NCBI GenBank assembly: GCA_963556695.1
Contig: CAUWAG010000006.1
Span: forward strand, 3,968,001-4,032,000
Origin: Anthostomella pinea
Lineage: Eukaryota > Ascomycota > Sordariomycetes > Xylariales > Xylariaceae
DNA: 64,000 bases
Direction of reading: 5' to 3'
The position numbers were made by a program, and so were the translations under genes. How positions within the stretch are numbered: position 1 is the stretch's first letter; each line of letters starts with the position of its first letter. This document shows positions 30,781 through 42,776 of this stretch, piece by piece. The notes beneath the pieces are model-generated. The model saw only the letters and a program-made list of their open reading frames with translations. It had not been told where the DNA came from and searched no databases.

Positions 30781-33700
30781 AGTTCAGGATACGACAGTAT
30801 GATTGGCACAGCTTCCCTGGCCTTGCGCCCAGCCTTGGAAGTAACATGAACGTCTCGCTCGAGACGAAGCAAAGGGCATTGGCAGCCTAGCAGGTGATGG
30901 TGTATTTCTTGACCAGGCATTCCCGGCAACAGACCGCACTATCGAAGAACCTACGGAGTTCCCGGGACCCGAGGGCTGAGAGTGTTGCTTGACTTCGCAA
31001 GGCGCGGACGAACTTTCGACGTTTTGCATCCACTGAAGGAATCTGCCCCAGATGCATCCCAGCAGAGTGAGCCACAACCACTGACTCCACTGGTCGAGGC
31101 CCTTGAAGTGGCAATGTTGGTACTGGCGACGTGTAATAGCCAAAGTGGCATCAAGATAAGAGACAGAAGGGATATGCCATTGCAAGCGCAGCTCCCCAGT
31201 TTCACGGGACGTGGATGAACTGCCAAGTGCGATGTGAAGCATCAGAGGCTTGGAAGACACAACAGATGAGTGCCGATGTGAAGTTTCGCTGGTACTGCCC
31301 GTGCCCATTACGAGGCCTCTCTTGGCTGCGCAGTTCGGCCGCATTTTGCCTCTCATATTCCTACGGAGGCAGCGCCGTGGGGGCTTCCAACTTACGGGGT
31401 TGGCTCGTCATTGAACGCCATTATCCCTCTGAAGGAGTATCTCGGTGATGGCCCCATGCTCCCAAGATAAGGCCATTGATAGGTACCGGTATCTGCCATA
31501 GGAAGTCCGAATTATCTGTCGGTGCCTGGGACGATGCTCGGTGCACCGCCTGTGGCCACGTGGTTGGACACTTCGTTGTGCTATTTGTGTCCTCGTGATG
31601 TGTATGTATGAAGTTGGAGGAGGTTGATTGACGTCGAGCCACTAGCAAAGATTAAACGCGTCTTCCCCAGCGGGTTTGGCACGCCAAGTTTCCTGCCAAG
31701 TGGCTGGGCAACGGTTTCCGAGGTTCTAGCGCTGGGGGAAGACGGATGCAGTGCATGGCTAGCGGTACCTATGCCACTGTAAGTCTGTAACTTCCATGGC
31801 TGTAAATGTCTAATTGTCTTCCCGTCCAACACCATCCCGTGATGCAAACAGCGACAAGGCATACTGCTACAATGCTCCAGCCACTCCAGCCTTTATCGCC
31901 ATCAGAGCATCGTGTTGCCAAGTTCGCATGCCAGGGCTTCGCTACCCTGTACAGCAATCAGCCCATTTCACCTTCAGAAAGTTCTTGGCTGTTCGGCCAT
32001 TGTCCTTTGTCGTCAACGGCACGCGATGAGCCACTCCAACCAATTCGAGCCGCGCCGGCCCCGAATCCAAGCGAAACGATCCTGATTGCTACTTCCCGGG
32101 TCCGAAGCAGAAACAACATGTCTTGCTCTGATGTGAGCACTTGGCCTTTGAGTAACTCGATTGCGGATTTCTGACGCCAAAGCGCCCTGTATTTGGACCT
32201 TTGCGAGCATATTTCATCTTATCTCATTTGATGCCAGCAGCGGCAGTGTGGACTCAGTTCCTGCCGCCCCAGATCGACACAAACACAGATCGATGGGCAA
32301 GATGCGCGTTCAGCGTGCCAGAGATCAGCTTCGCAGCCGAGATCTGCCGACTGAACCACCAGCGAGGATCAAACCGTCTTGACACTTGAGCGGTAGACGA
32401 GCCCGAACGCGACTCTGGCCCGTTTTCATCCGATGATATGATTCGGCCGGTGCCATCCGGCACGGCGAGGTCGCATTGGCAAGGTGCCCGATCGTTGGTT
32501 TGGGCAAGCATGGTTCAAGCGTTTGTCAACCAGGGGCACCCGGCCGAGTCAAAATTGCTTGAGTCTGGACAAGCTCGTCTTGGGCTCTCAGGATTCAGGA
32601 TGCTCGGTTGGAGTTGACTTGCTTGGCCGCTTGGCTTCCACACGTGTAGCGAGACAAAGCGTCTCTTGGCCCTCGTGTAACGCGACGGAAGACTTGCCAT
32701 GATTTCGAATACCGCCCACGAGACAAGCTGCTGTCGAGCAAATGCCGGAGTCAGTTCTACCACATTCGGATGATTGTTGGTCACTATCTGCAGTCTACTC
32801 GAAGGGTCGTCATCTCTATTGGTCAAGCTTCGAAATTTGAGGCGTGCAAAGAAGGAGGCCTGTGTCTGGGCGAAGGTACGGGACGTGCGACACTCATGAA
32901 GCTGTATTACAAAAATTGCAAATACGGCAAGGCAATAACTGATCGCAATCGTACGCTTGCGATCAGGTGATCCTAGGCGGTCCAAGATGATAAATCCTGA
33001 TCGGTCTGCATGAGTGCTAAATTCTGGCATGACACTGTCGCCTCCTCGCGCACTTCCACGGACACTTGGCCGCTTCGAATGTCTAGTTCCCGTCTTGGTC
33101 CGTTTGGCATGCGCAAAACGTAGGGGCCTCGAAGGGCCTCACAATGCTTCTGGGCGGCCAGCTTCCGGTAAGGGGTCAGCTGCCGCAGGAATATGTCAGT
33201 GGTAATGTATACCTGTGTGTTATCAGCAAAACCATAGTCTTCTTCGACCACGCAGGCAGGCAGGCCAGGACTCATCGATCCCACATCTCAGTCCTCTGCA
33301 TCATGCAGTCAGTCAGTTCTGATTGAGTGTAGCACACGAGCTATTCGCGGTCGAAACGATTCCGCGATCCGCCAGAAGCACATAGTACCTATCTACGTCC
33401 TCTACGTGCACCGCCGACTCGGGCTTGAAAGAAGCCGAGACAATCTGCATGGAGGCGTCCTGGACCCAGCTGCCCGGCGTCCCGGTGCTGTCGGAAATAC
33501 GTATCGATGGTACCGCCCAGCAGGATACTCTTCACTAAAGCTGCGACGCCGTATTTGCCGACCTACGGACCTCGATGTCAGCGGTTTGGCGAAGACTTAA
33601 TGAAGACTGATACCCGTGTGCCGAAACTTAAGATCTGTCAGTGGACCCACGCAGGTCGTTCTGGGCGAACACCTCGTACGAGGAATATCATGGGAATATT

Positions 33701-34867
33701 GGGTGAGGCTCAGTGTATAAGCCAACTCAGACGTCATGCAATACGATCTCGCCGTGAACCCGATCTAGACCACAATTCTTCCGGCGCGTGACTGTTTATG
33801 CATCGCGTTTACCGCCGTCTTCACCGTCAAGAACTAGCCAGTCATGTTGAAGTTGAGCACACTACCCCATTGGACGTCCCTCCTGAGGGAATCTATAGGG
33901 TCGAAGGTATCCGCTATGCCGGTACTTTTGACCAAGTCGTCCAGGTGTCCAAACTTGACGGTACTCTAAAGCTTGCTCGGTGCTCATCACTGACAATCAA
34001 AAGTCAATTTGATACGTAACAAACTATTCTTACTCCGTACTGAAATCAGAGAGTTCTGAGCATCGTGTGATAGCTAGAGCAGCTAGACTCAGGGCCTTGA
34101 AGTCAGTACCTGAAAGAGACGTGTCCTCCGTACGTTCTCATTTCAGATGAAGAATAGTCTTGGATGTTCAGGTGGTCGACAATGCGACTTTAGGTATTTC
34201 GAATCCCGTTGGAGCAGTTCTTCCGACCGCCTTTCTCGGTAAGTTAGTTACAGCCAACGAGGCGGTTCTACGTGATTCGGTCTGACGTGCCAGCATGCCT
34301 CAAGACAAGCTTTCTGACACTCCCATTGCCCCAAATGTCGATGAGAGACATATTTCACAGTGACCATACATCAAGGTCAAAGTCACTGTGACGGTGACTT
34401 CTTCAAGATGTGACGATTCAAAGCCCCTGATTGGCCTGAAGGTTCGACTGTTTTCTTCGACACCGCGATTACAAGTTTGAAAACCTGACCGCTTAACACA
34501 CGAACCCGCAAAGGATGGACGAAAGGCTTATCATGAGGGATTATTCCGCTAACTAGAGACTAGTTGAAATCTGGGAAGAGAATTGAGGCAAATCTCATTG
34601 TGAACACCGGCCTGACTCGCCCGTCTCATAGTTGACGACCACAGTGCGCAATGAGCTTCCATTGTCACTAACGTCAGGCCTATCCACCTGGATCGCTACG
34701 TATAGTCTATAAAGCCTACCTAAAAACAGTATAAGTCTCAGAAATTTCGTATAGTATCAAGGGAAGATCCTAGTACAGCAGCTCTCTCCTCACTCTACGC
34801 ATCCAACTACCCACCTATACCCAGACACGACACCCCAAGTCAGCTCTTCGCATCGTTGCTAGAAGCA
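30781..34867. other. Gene-poor 4-kb interval
   Basis: I found no frame with a domain, signal peptide and splice sites that I could support. Open frames are short and overlap on both strands. Composition is balanced, so this is not a RIP block. It may hold decayed genes or non-coding RNAs that cannot be recognised by eye. Confidence 0.4.
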
Positions 34868-36219
34868 ATGGCTCCCTCATTCTGGCTCCTCGCTCTCGCA
34901 GCATGCTTCGGCATCTCAAGTGCTCAAGACAGACCCGACACCAAGCCCGCGGTCATCCCCCCTTTCGACATGGTAAACAAGGTCAGCCGCGGGCTGGAAC
35001 AGTACCTCGAGCCGGCCAATATCGACCACATCGGCATATGGCCCTCAGGATGAATACCCAAAGACTGCCACACAATAGGTGCCCGCGAGGGCTACGCTGC
35101 CGAAGACTTTGAGGTGTACAACGTCAAGTACGCGGACTGTGACGAGGTGTGGACCATGTGCCGGCACAAGGAGGCTGTCACCACCATTGGTGAGATGGCC
35201 ATGGTAAGTCACTACTCAGGCGCATAACTATATGCTCAGCTTCCCGGCCAATTTCCCCGTAACGGTCAACGTCAAGGCGTGTCACTGACACGATAACGCA
35301 GAAATTCGGCCACGCCTATGGGCATGCGCGAGCATCACAAACACATGATCGCCACGCCGAATCTCAAGGCCGCGAAGGCGGCCGGGATCACGTCCAATGG
35401 AAACACGGTGACCTGCGACGGGGCCTGGTGGTACCACCTGATCGCGCATGAGGCATGTGAACTCTGGGGTCATTTGTTTTGCTCCCGGTTCTATCACAGC
35501 ACAGATTCCCTCCTCAGACCTATTCTCCAAAGAATTTGCCGCCGATACATGCACCCAACTCCTCGCTTCCCTCAGCATATTTTTTTCCTCAAAAGAGTAA
35601 TCACTGACCCCCGCACCCAAAGATCTCCCACACGCTCGACTCGGACGTGCGCATCCCCGGCGTAGCCCCCGGCGGCGGCCTCAGCAACAGCCAGGTCTGG
35701 CGCGACGCCTACAACGCCAACGCGGCGGTCATCACGGGCTACGGGCGCACGAAGTGGGCGGAGGACCTGGCCGAGGCGGGCGCCGTGGCGCTGTACGACG
35801 TCGTGGTGCCCGGCGGCGCGGCCGGCATCAACCCGAACTTCACGCAGGTGTTCCACCAGGTCGCGACGTACCAGACGTACTACCGCGACCTGATCACGGC
35901 GGGGGTGAAAAAGACGTGCACGTTCCGCATGAACAACTCGGACGCCGAGCCGCTTCATAAGAATGTGAAGACGTTGATGCCTGATCCGCAGTTCCGTACG
36001 TCGGTTGATTTTATTGAGCCGGGTCTGTTGGCGAATGTTACGTTTGCTCACCCCTGCGATGAGTGTTTGGGATTCCTCGGATTAGGGGCAAGGGCTGGGG
36101 TACAGGCTGTCTCTTCTGGTGGTAATAATCATGGGGGTAGTCTTCTGGGTGCTAGGTACTACGATGGACTACCCCCTAATCAGAGCCTGGGATCAGATCG
36201 GAGGCTTATTAGTTCATAG
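34868..36219 (+). pseudogene. Conidiation-specific protein 13 (con-13)-like secreted protein, decayed
   Basis: Exons 34868-35203, 35302-35452 and 35623-36219. The signal peptide is MAPSFWLLALAACFGISSA. The text resembles the fungal con-13-like family as I know it: GIWPSG, CDEVWTMCRHKEA, the zinc-protease-like HE-ISH across intron 2, and VFHQVATYQTYYRD. Three oddities. First, GIWPSG is followed by an in-frame TGA (35051-35053) exactly where relatives have Trp, so TGG became TGA. Second, exon 2 begins with 16 nt before the conserved MGMREHHKH frame, so the join from exon 1 is out of frame by one base (a 2-bp loss or 1-bp gain). Third, intron 2 would start GC (GAG-GCATGT). The third exon is intact. 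The gene is probably dead in this strain. Confidence 0.6.
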
Positions 36220-39200
36220 CTACCTGACATTTCGGTTGAAACCTACTCACTCATAGTACCAATAAACCATACTGAATGGGACTAATCTACACGCTGTTTT
36301 GCAAAGTGTGACTGTTCTAGTCGAGAGTTGATTATAGGTGATAAACACGTCGGCTTCCTTTTAGATGGTGTTACCAGATTACTTGAGAGTAGTATCGGCG
36401 GCTTGTGGAAATTGTAACCAACCTCGTCGCCTACCCACTAACAGTGTTGACGTTATGCCGCACAGCCAGGTTGTAGCAACCACACCTAAAGGAGAAATCT
36501 CCAAGCCTACTATTTAGCACGGGCCTGAGCATCTTCCGCGAGGTTCATAAAGATCTTGGCAACATGGAGAAAGGTGCTTGAGTAATTTGATTCATTTTCC
36601 AGGGCACGAGGGTGGGCGGAGGAACCTGGCAGGTCGGTCGTCCTCTCATAGACGGCGGAAACGTGTGGCATTCTGCAATAGCTGGGCGGACTTGTGCGCT
36701 TATTAACGGCAATCATGAGCCTCATGAGATACGTGGGATGGAATTTGTCTTATACTTTACTCGATTTATCATCGGGGGATGCATCTGGGAAGGGGTATCG
36801 GAAGTCGTCATCTGTTCCCTAAAAGATTCTGACTCTTCCTCGGCGTTCTAGCGGCCTGGAATGATACGTTGTTCTTTTCGCCAATGATATATTCACATAC
36901 TTTTTCTTGTTTGATACGAGGGTATGCTCCGGCTGCCGCCTCGACGGTTCATCACCAACATTGTCGGCATTATGATGTGATGATATGATCATCGGCGCCC
37001 GGCGATAATTTGAGGAGGAGCATGCTGTTTAAGCACCGCATGAGGTATCACACCACTGTAATAAGATACTACGTCACCAGAGAGACTCACTACCGTATGT
37101 GCCAACTCTGTTTCAACCGGCCTCAACCAACCTCCAATCTTCTTTCAGGTGGAGCCGCTCTGGTCAATCATAACAACGTTGTCCCTGATCAAGAACTCGT
37201 CCTTCTTTTAAATATCGATCGGTCAAAGTTCCGCCGTACGCACCTCCATCGAAGAGGATTGGATGGACGTCACGGATCCTTCGAGTGCAAGAGGTAGCGG
37301 CGAGAACCAAAAAAAAAGTGATAACCGCAGGATTCGTGTCCTCTCAGCCCACCCCCAGAAAACAGATTTAGACGAGTCCACTTGATTACATACTTCGTCA
37401 TCAGTCATCGAAGTATGGAAGGCCTTCGGTAATAATAAGCCACTTATCGGGTACCGTACTGATATGTCCGTAATCGCTATTTTGCCTCCTTCACGTCGTG
37501 AGATCCATTGATGTCATCCCCGGGCTGTGTCATACGAACTTCAACATCGGTACGGTGTAGCGACAATGTGAGTCACGGAATTGCTGCCTTCATTGTGCTC
37601 GAAGCTGTGGTTTCATATAAGCCTTCGTGCATTGCGATCTCGAGGCTTGCAAGGGCGTCCGAGCAGGAGCGCTTGTCACCAGGCGTGCACGTAAATACAG
37701 ATCCTCGTATGTTCTGAAGCTGTAGATGCAGATCTGGCCATCGCATCTGCAAGCTCGCAGCTGGGAGATGCCGGTACCTGATCAGCGTTGCAGATGTGGC
37801 TTGCTTATACGTTCATGCTCATGCAACTTGCGGCTCGCGGCTGGCGCTTATGTGGCAGGCGCTTGCTCGCTTGCTTTCTTGCTGGTGCATTGGTATCGAA
37901 ACTACGACTGCTGTTGCTGAGTAGTTGAGACAGCGCCACTACGATCGATGCACCATCTACCAACATCTGCAAAGCGGTGTACCGCAAGCCAAGTGGCTCA
38001 AGAATATCGAAACTATTCAAGGCGAATGAGACTCGCCCCACGGGGAGTCAGGACTAAGAAGCTTGGAGTCCCCAAATGTCAGGGTCCTTCACCAGCGGGC
38101 CCGATCGACGATGGAGTCGCTCGCCGTATGGGCCTTTACATTCTACACACCCGCACCACCTGTTCGGAACCGGGCTCATGGTATTTCTATAATAATCGGA
38201 ACACGTTGGCTGGCAGTGTTGATTGCGTGATTGGTTGGCCGCCACAATCAGAAAACCGCAGCGTCGCGCCGAAGGATCGCGCAGGAGGAGTATCCGCAGA
38301 CCTCAAACACTGGCGGCTCCTCTGCCCGGCGCCCACTACAGGCGGGAAGGGAACACCAGCCTGGTTGGGACACCGGCGAGACCGGTTGACTGGACACCTC
38401 AAATGGGGGTGATCGAAACAACCCTATCGGCACGATTCGACGAAACATCCACCACAAATCATCACGGATCTATCGTGGTGTTTCTATGAAGTTGACCGAG
38501 TCCCGCTTGCTGATGGGTGCCGGGCGGAGAGGGTTGACGTCGCCGCTTGACGATCGACTGTCGCTGGTGCCTGCTGCCTTCGATTGTATATGGATGAATG
38601 TCCTCTGATAGATCAGCCATATGATAGCACGTGATATCGATCGTCAAAGGTTCCATAATTGTGGAATCGTGGGAATCACTGGCGGGGGAGTGAGCACCAC
38701 TTATAAGTTATTGTTGTGTAGCTGTCCATCATGATCGCCTCGTTGCTGGCGAGTGGTTCAGCCGCAACCTTGCAGGCGTCATTCATTGGGGGCCAGGAGT
38801 TGGAGCTTCCGGATTTGACGAAAAAAACACTATTGCTCTTTTTTGAGCACCACAAATGTTTGAAACATGACATCCAAATGCTGGTATTACATAAGCCTGA
38901 CGTCGACCTTCACCTGTCAGCCCCGTGGGTGGCAGGATCCATGCCAGGGGTGTACAGGCCGGGGATCTACATGCGCCGCATGGCCGAGGCCTGCGGAAAT
39001 CCTCCGAGAATAGTAACATCCACACGTATGCGGCACCTAGCGAGCGGAAAGGGGGGGCAAAGTGTCCAGATCCCCTTGGCTGATCGGGAGCCACCCACCA
39101 TGTCTCTCGCTTGGGATCTGCTGGAAAGTCCCCCGGCTAGTCTGGGTGTTGGTCCATCGAGTGATGAAATAGGATTCCTCACACGTAACGATGGAGACAG

Positions 39201-39466
39201 CTGCCTACATGACAGCACATGAAACAGCTGGGGTGGCGGGAGGAAAGGCTTATTTAGGACGGTGCTGTCACCTTGGCATCGAGGTAGGAACCATTCATCA
39301 CACACTCATCACATCCATATAAGCCTTCTCCTTCATCCGGCTCTATTCCCCTGGTTCGCATCCATTCAATACATACATCAAGCCTCCAACTCTCATCAAC
39401 TTCCTTTCCCTCCTCCTCCTTCTTCTAAACATCAACATACCAGTTTTCCATTTTTATATCGACAAT
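36220..39466. other. Gene-poor 3.2-kb interval
   Basis: Open frames here, including one of 163 codons at 38731-39222, lack a recognisable domain, signal peptide or repetitive coding pattern, and I do not call them. About 39350-39466 is a C/T-rich leader before the next gene. Confidence 0.4.
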
Positions 39467-40104
39467 ATGCACTTCCTAGCAGCACTCACACTCGCCTCGG
39501 TCGCCCTGGCGGCACCGCAACCTCAGGCTGGGGGCGCATGTACTGCCGGAAAATTTCAGTGCTCCGCGGACGGCAGCGGCTGGCAAACTTGCGACGTCAC
39601 CGGCACATGGCAGGTTAGTTGCCCCCTTCCCCCTTTGCAACGTACACCAGAAGATCCTCCAAGCTAACCAGCGACGATCAGCCCGGGGGCTCATGTGATG
39701 CGTCCACCCAGGCCTGCACGATCAACGAAGTCAACCAAGTGCCATACTGCGCTGCCAAAGGCGGCGCCGGCGCCGGGTTCCCAAGTGCTGGTCCCTCATC
39801 GGGGGCCGCCTTCACAACAGCTAGCCAGACAGCTGCCGTAGCAACCGCCAGCTCTTCAGCTGCCGTACCGACGGCCAGCTCGGACCCAGAGACCGATCCC
39901 ACCATGGCCGGAGGCGGCTTCATCCAGCTCCCGTCCAGCGCTGCCGCCTCGTCCTTCGCCGTCTCATCTGGAGCCATCTTTTCTGGTGTCATGTCATCTG
40001 GAATCGCCTCGTCTGCAGCCGCTACGCCCACCACAATGGTAGAGAAGTTCAAGGAACGCCGCTTCTTGCCCCACAAGGACAACCGTGCACGGGGTCTGTA
40101 CTAA
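39467..40104 (+). CDS. Small secreted cysteine-rich, Ser/Ala/Thr-rich protein
   Basis: Exons 39467-39613 and 39682-40104 (189 aa). The intron (68 nt, GTTAGT..ATCAG, branch GCTAACC) joins TGTWQ to PGGSCD in frame. A signal peptide (MHFLAALTLASVALA) precedes a compact module with six cysteines (ACT, FQCS, QTCD, GSCD, ACT, PYCA) at roughly residues 24-72. Its spacing and WQTCD..GTWQ pattern resemble fungal chitin- or carbohydrate-binding small domains. A long Ser/Ala/Thr-rich, probably O-glycosylated stretch follows, and the basic tail (FKERRFLPHKDNRARGLY) is conserved-looking rather than a GPI signal. It is probably a cell-wall or apoplastic protein. The carbohydrate-binding role is inference. 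Confidence 0.75.
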
Positions 40105-41305
40105 GTCTAGAGACTATGACTTCGATAACGAGGGGATCCCCTTTGGCTGGACTTGGTGTACTGGACGGCGGCGGGCTTGCCGACCCTTGCGACTTTTATG
40201 ATCTGGATGTTTATCTAGAGTTCCCTCTTTTTTTGAGACTCGACGTCTTCGGCACTATGGGCACAGACCCGTACATACACACACGGTTATACACACTGCT
40301 CGTTAGGCGCCTGGGGTTATTGGTTTCTTCGTCATGATGCATGATTGATTACCTATAGGCCTTGACGCCTTTGGCGAAATGAAATGTACAATAGCCATTA
40401 AAATGCAGTATCTTCCGAACCCCTCCAGAAGGGGTTCCGGAAAGTTACCATTTGAATATCATGACACCTTGTTTATGTTTTAGTACCGCCACAGCAACCC
40501 TAGGCGTCTGTGTGACAATCAGGCCTGCAGCTGCGCTGGTAAGGGCTGATGGGATGAAATATCTAGATTCAACGATATCTAAGGAAGAAGAGGCAAGGTC
40601 AGATGAGAAAGGGGAAGCTAGAGGTATATATGTACATAAATATGTGAAGGTATTAGGTAATACCGTAACAGTCTGCGACCAGCTTTCATGTGTGTGCGGG
40701 AAATTATCCAGGGCCCAAACTGTCATACCCTTGTGCTTATATGGTGATGGCTTTCCGGCTCAGTTTTGATGGGCAAGGTTTTGCCCGTACGCCCCTTGGC
40801 ATCTGACGCATCAAACTGGGCGAAGGGATGTAAGGTCAAGGTCCTCGTGAATGGGGACCATCTGTGGCTTGTCACTCACCAGTTCTAATTCACTTTATAG
40901 ACTTGATTTATAGCACGCGGCTCGGCTCTTATTCATTGATAGGGTACTTGAGTTTAGCTGCTCTCTTGCGGTGGAAGATCTTATTTAGAACACATCAGTC
41001 ATGCCTGTCATGGGCAGTGAATCGGAGCAGCCGTGGCAGAGATGATCACATAGTGCACTCTAGCCTGTGTGGACGTGGTACCGATACTACTCGTTCACCA
41101 AGCCGAATGATACATCGGACAAAACTCACCTCGTCTCACTCCCTCCCGCCTCGAGCGTGTTCGTCAGTGCCAGCTCGTCGCGCGACTCGACAATCGTGGG
41201 ACCTCCCAAAGCGTCTGTTCTTATCATCCATCAAGTTCTTCTCCACGACGGTGATAATTACGCCGTGGATAAAGTTCTGCGCACCAAATGCCTGGGTCCC
41301 TTGCC
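40105..41305. other. Intergenic, no supported gene
   Basis: Nothing convincing beyond short frames. Contains the 3' regions of the secreted-protein gene (plus strand) and the Nudix gene (minus strand). Confidence 0.5.
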
Positions 41306-41939
41306 CTACTCAGACTGTACCAGCCTATCAATCTGTGGGTTCTCTCGCACCAGATTTTGAACCGGTAAAAACAGCTTGTCGGGCCCAGTGTCTTCATTTG
41401 CCATCGCCTTGACCTCCTGCCAGCTCTTCCAGCTCCAACCCTCGCACTTCTCGGGCTCCAACCTCTGCAGGAACAGAGAGGTTCGGTCAGTAAACGTGAA
41501 CATCAGCTGATGTTTCTCATTTTCATCTCGTACCTGTGGTTGCAGCGTCGAGTCCTTCCGCTCGCACTTTATGAAAACCGTAACATAGTGATTGCCCGAC
41601 TCCGGGAACTTGTCGTTGGTCAATCCGACGATCTTCAGACCCCGGATCACGAGGCCCGTCTCTTCCAAGGTCTCGCGCTCGACGCAGGCGAAGAAGTCCT
41701 CGCCCTGTTCGAGGTGCCCGCCTGGAAAGCCCGAATACCCTGTTCTCGGAAACCCAGACATGAGTCAGCACAGAGACTCAGCAGCTCGGCTGGGGGATGA
41801 GACGCCGTTGAGCGCCAATGAAGAGGTCCTACTCACCTCTGCCTAAAGGGCTGAGCCGCTGGCCCAATAGGACGCGGCCTTGCTCGTCGCTGATGATGGC
41901 AAAAATGCCTACGCGTGGATGCAGCCCATTGCAGGCCAT
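41306..41939 (-). CDS. Nudix hydrolase, MutT/NUDT15-like
   Basis: Exons 41939-41837, 41739-41534 and 41464-41306 (155 aa). Intron 1 (97 nt, GTGAGT..AACAG) joins LGR-G-YSGFPGGHLE. Intron 2 (69 nt, GTACGA..TGCAG, branch TTACTGACC) joins QPQ to RLEPEKCEGW. The Nudix box at residues 42-64 matches G-x5-E-x7-R-E-x2-E-E-x-G (GHLEQGE..RETLEETGL). The N-terminal strand VGIFAIISDEQGRVLLGQR is typical of small MutT proteins that clean up oxidised or unusual nucleotides. Intron 2 is a multiple of three and stop-free, so its retention would add 23 residues without changing frame. Confidence 0.85.
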
Positions 41940-42776
41940 TTCTAGGTATGTCGTAGAGCTCACTGTTAGCCTCTGTATGGATTTATGTTTTGGCTATAGT
42001 CACCACTTCCTGACGGTGCTGAGGATGGATATAACGATGCCGAAGGCCTCCTAAAAGCCACAACTATCGCTCTGATGACGAGGGCGACTACTTAACTCCT
42101 TTTGCGGGATTAATATCCTCGCCACATGCCCGCAGTGACCCTTTCGCGACATCCAAGGTCGTATTGGCTTACCTGCATTGACGACATATCATGGCTGGGC
42201 GCCTATCACCTGTACGAGTTGCATGAAGTGACGGCGATCTGGCAGCAACGAAATGGGACTGGCAAAACTTTACGATGACACTTGGACATGGCACGTCAAA
42301 TCCTGAGAGGGAACCTAGTCATACGACGTCCCCCTCGCTTGTTATCTACATATACGAAGCCTGCATACAGGCAACCTCCCTGAAAGCATGAACAGTACGC
42401 CGGCCACCGACAGTGCACCGCCATCGAATCTCTGGATACGGTAAGAAACTTTGACTTGCTGTTTAGTAAGAATGAATCAGAAGTATTTTGTCGCACGTGG
42501 AAGTGCGAGTCTTTATATACTGGTGCTTGGCAGGGTTTCCTGCCAAACCGGCCCGCTGTTCATTATCCAGGGGGGGCATCTGTATACTCTAATTCTCGCA
42601 AACTGCTGCAGATGCAGGTCGGAAACCATAAGCACTGCGTCGTAGCAGTACTGCATGGCGGCATAAAAAGACGGCATGATGCAACGGTCCTGTATAAGCG
42701 CTGACCAGCCCTGCACGGTCATGGTAGCTAGCTACCTGAAGTCGGAACCATAAACCGAGCAGAATGGCCTCCGCGA
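41940..42776. other. Intergenic between divergent genes
   Basis: Shared upstream region of the minus-strand Nudix gene and the plus-strand phosphorylase-like gene. No gene seen. Confidence 0.5.

Noticed and set aside
30781..34867. Searched for a hidden biosynthetic or defence gene cluster
   Set aside because: No domains of synthases, transporters, NLRs or nucleases are visible in any frame.
38731..39222. 163-codon open frame with ATG
   Set aside because: No domain, signal peptide or splice-supported extension; composition is not convincing.
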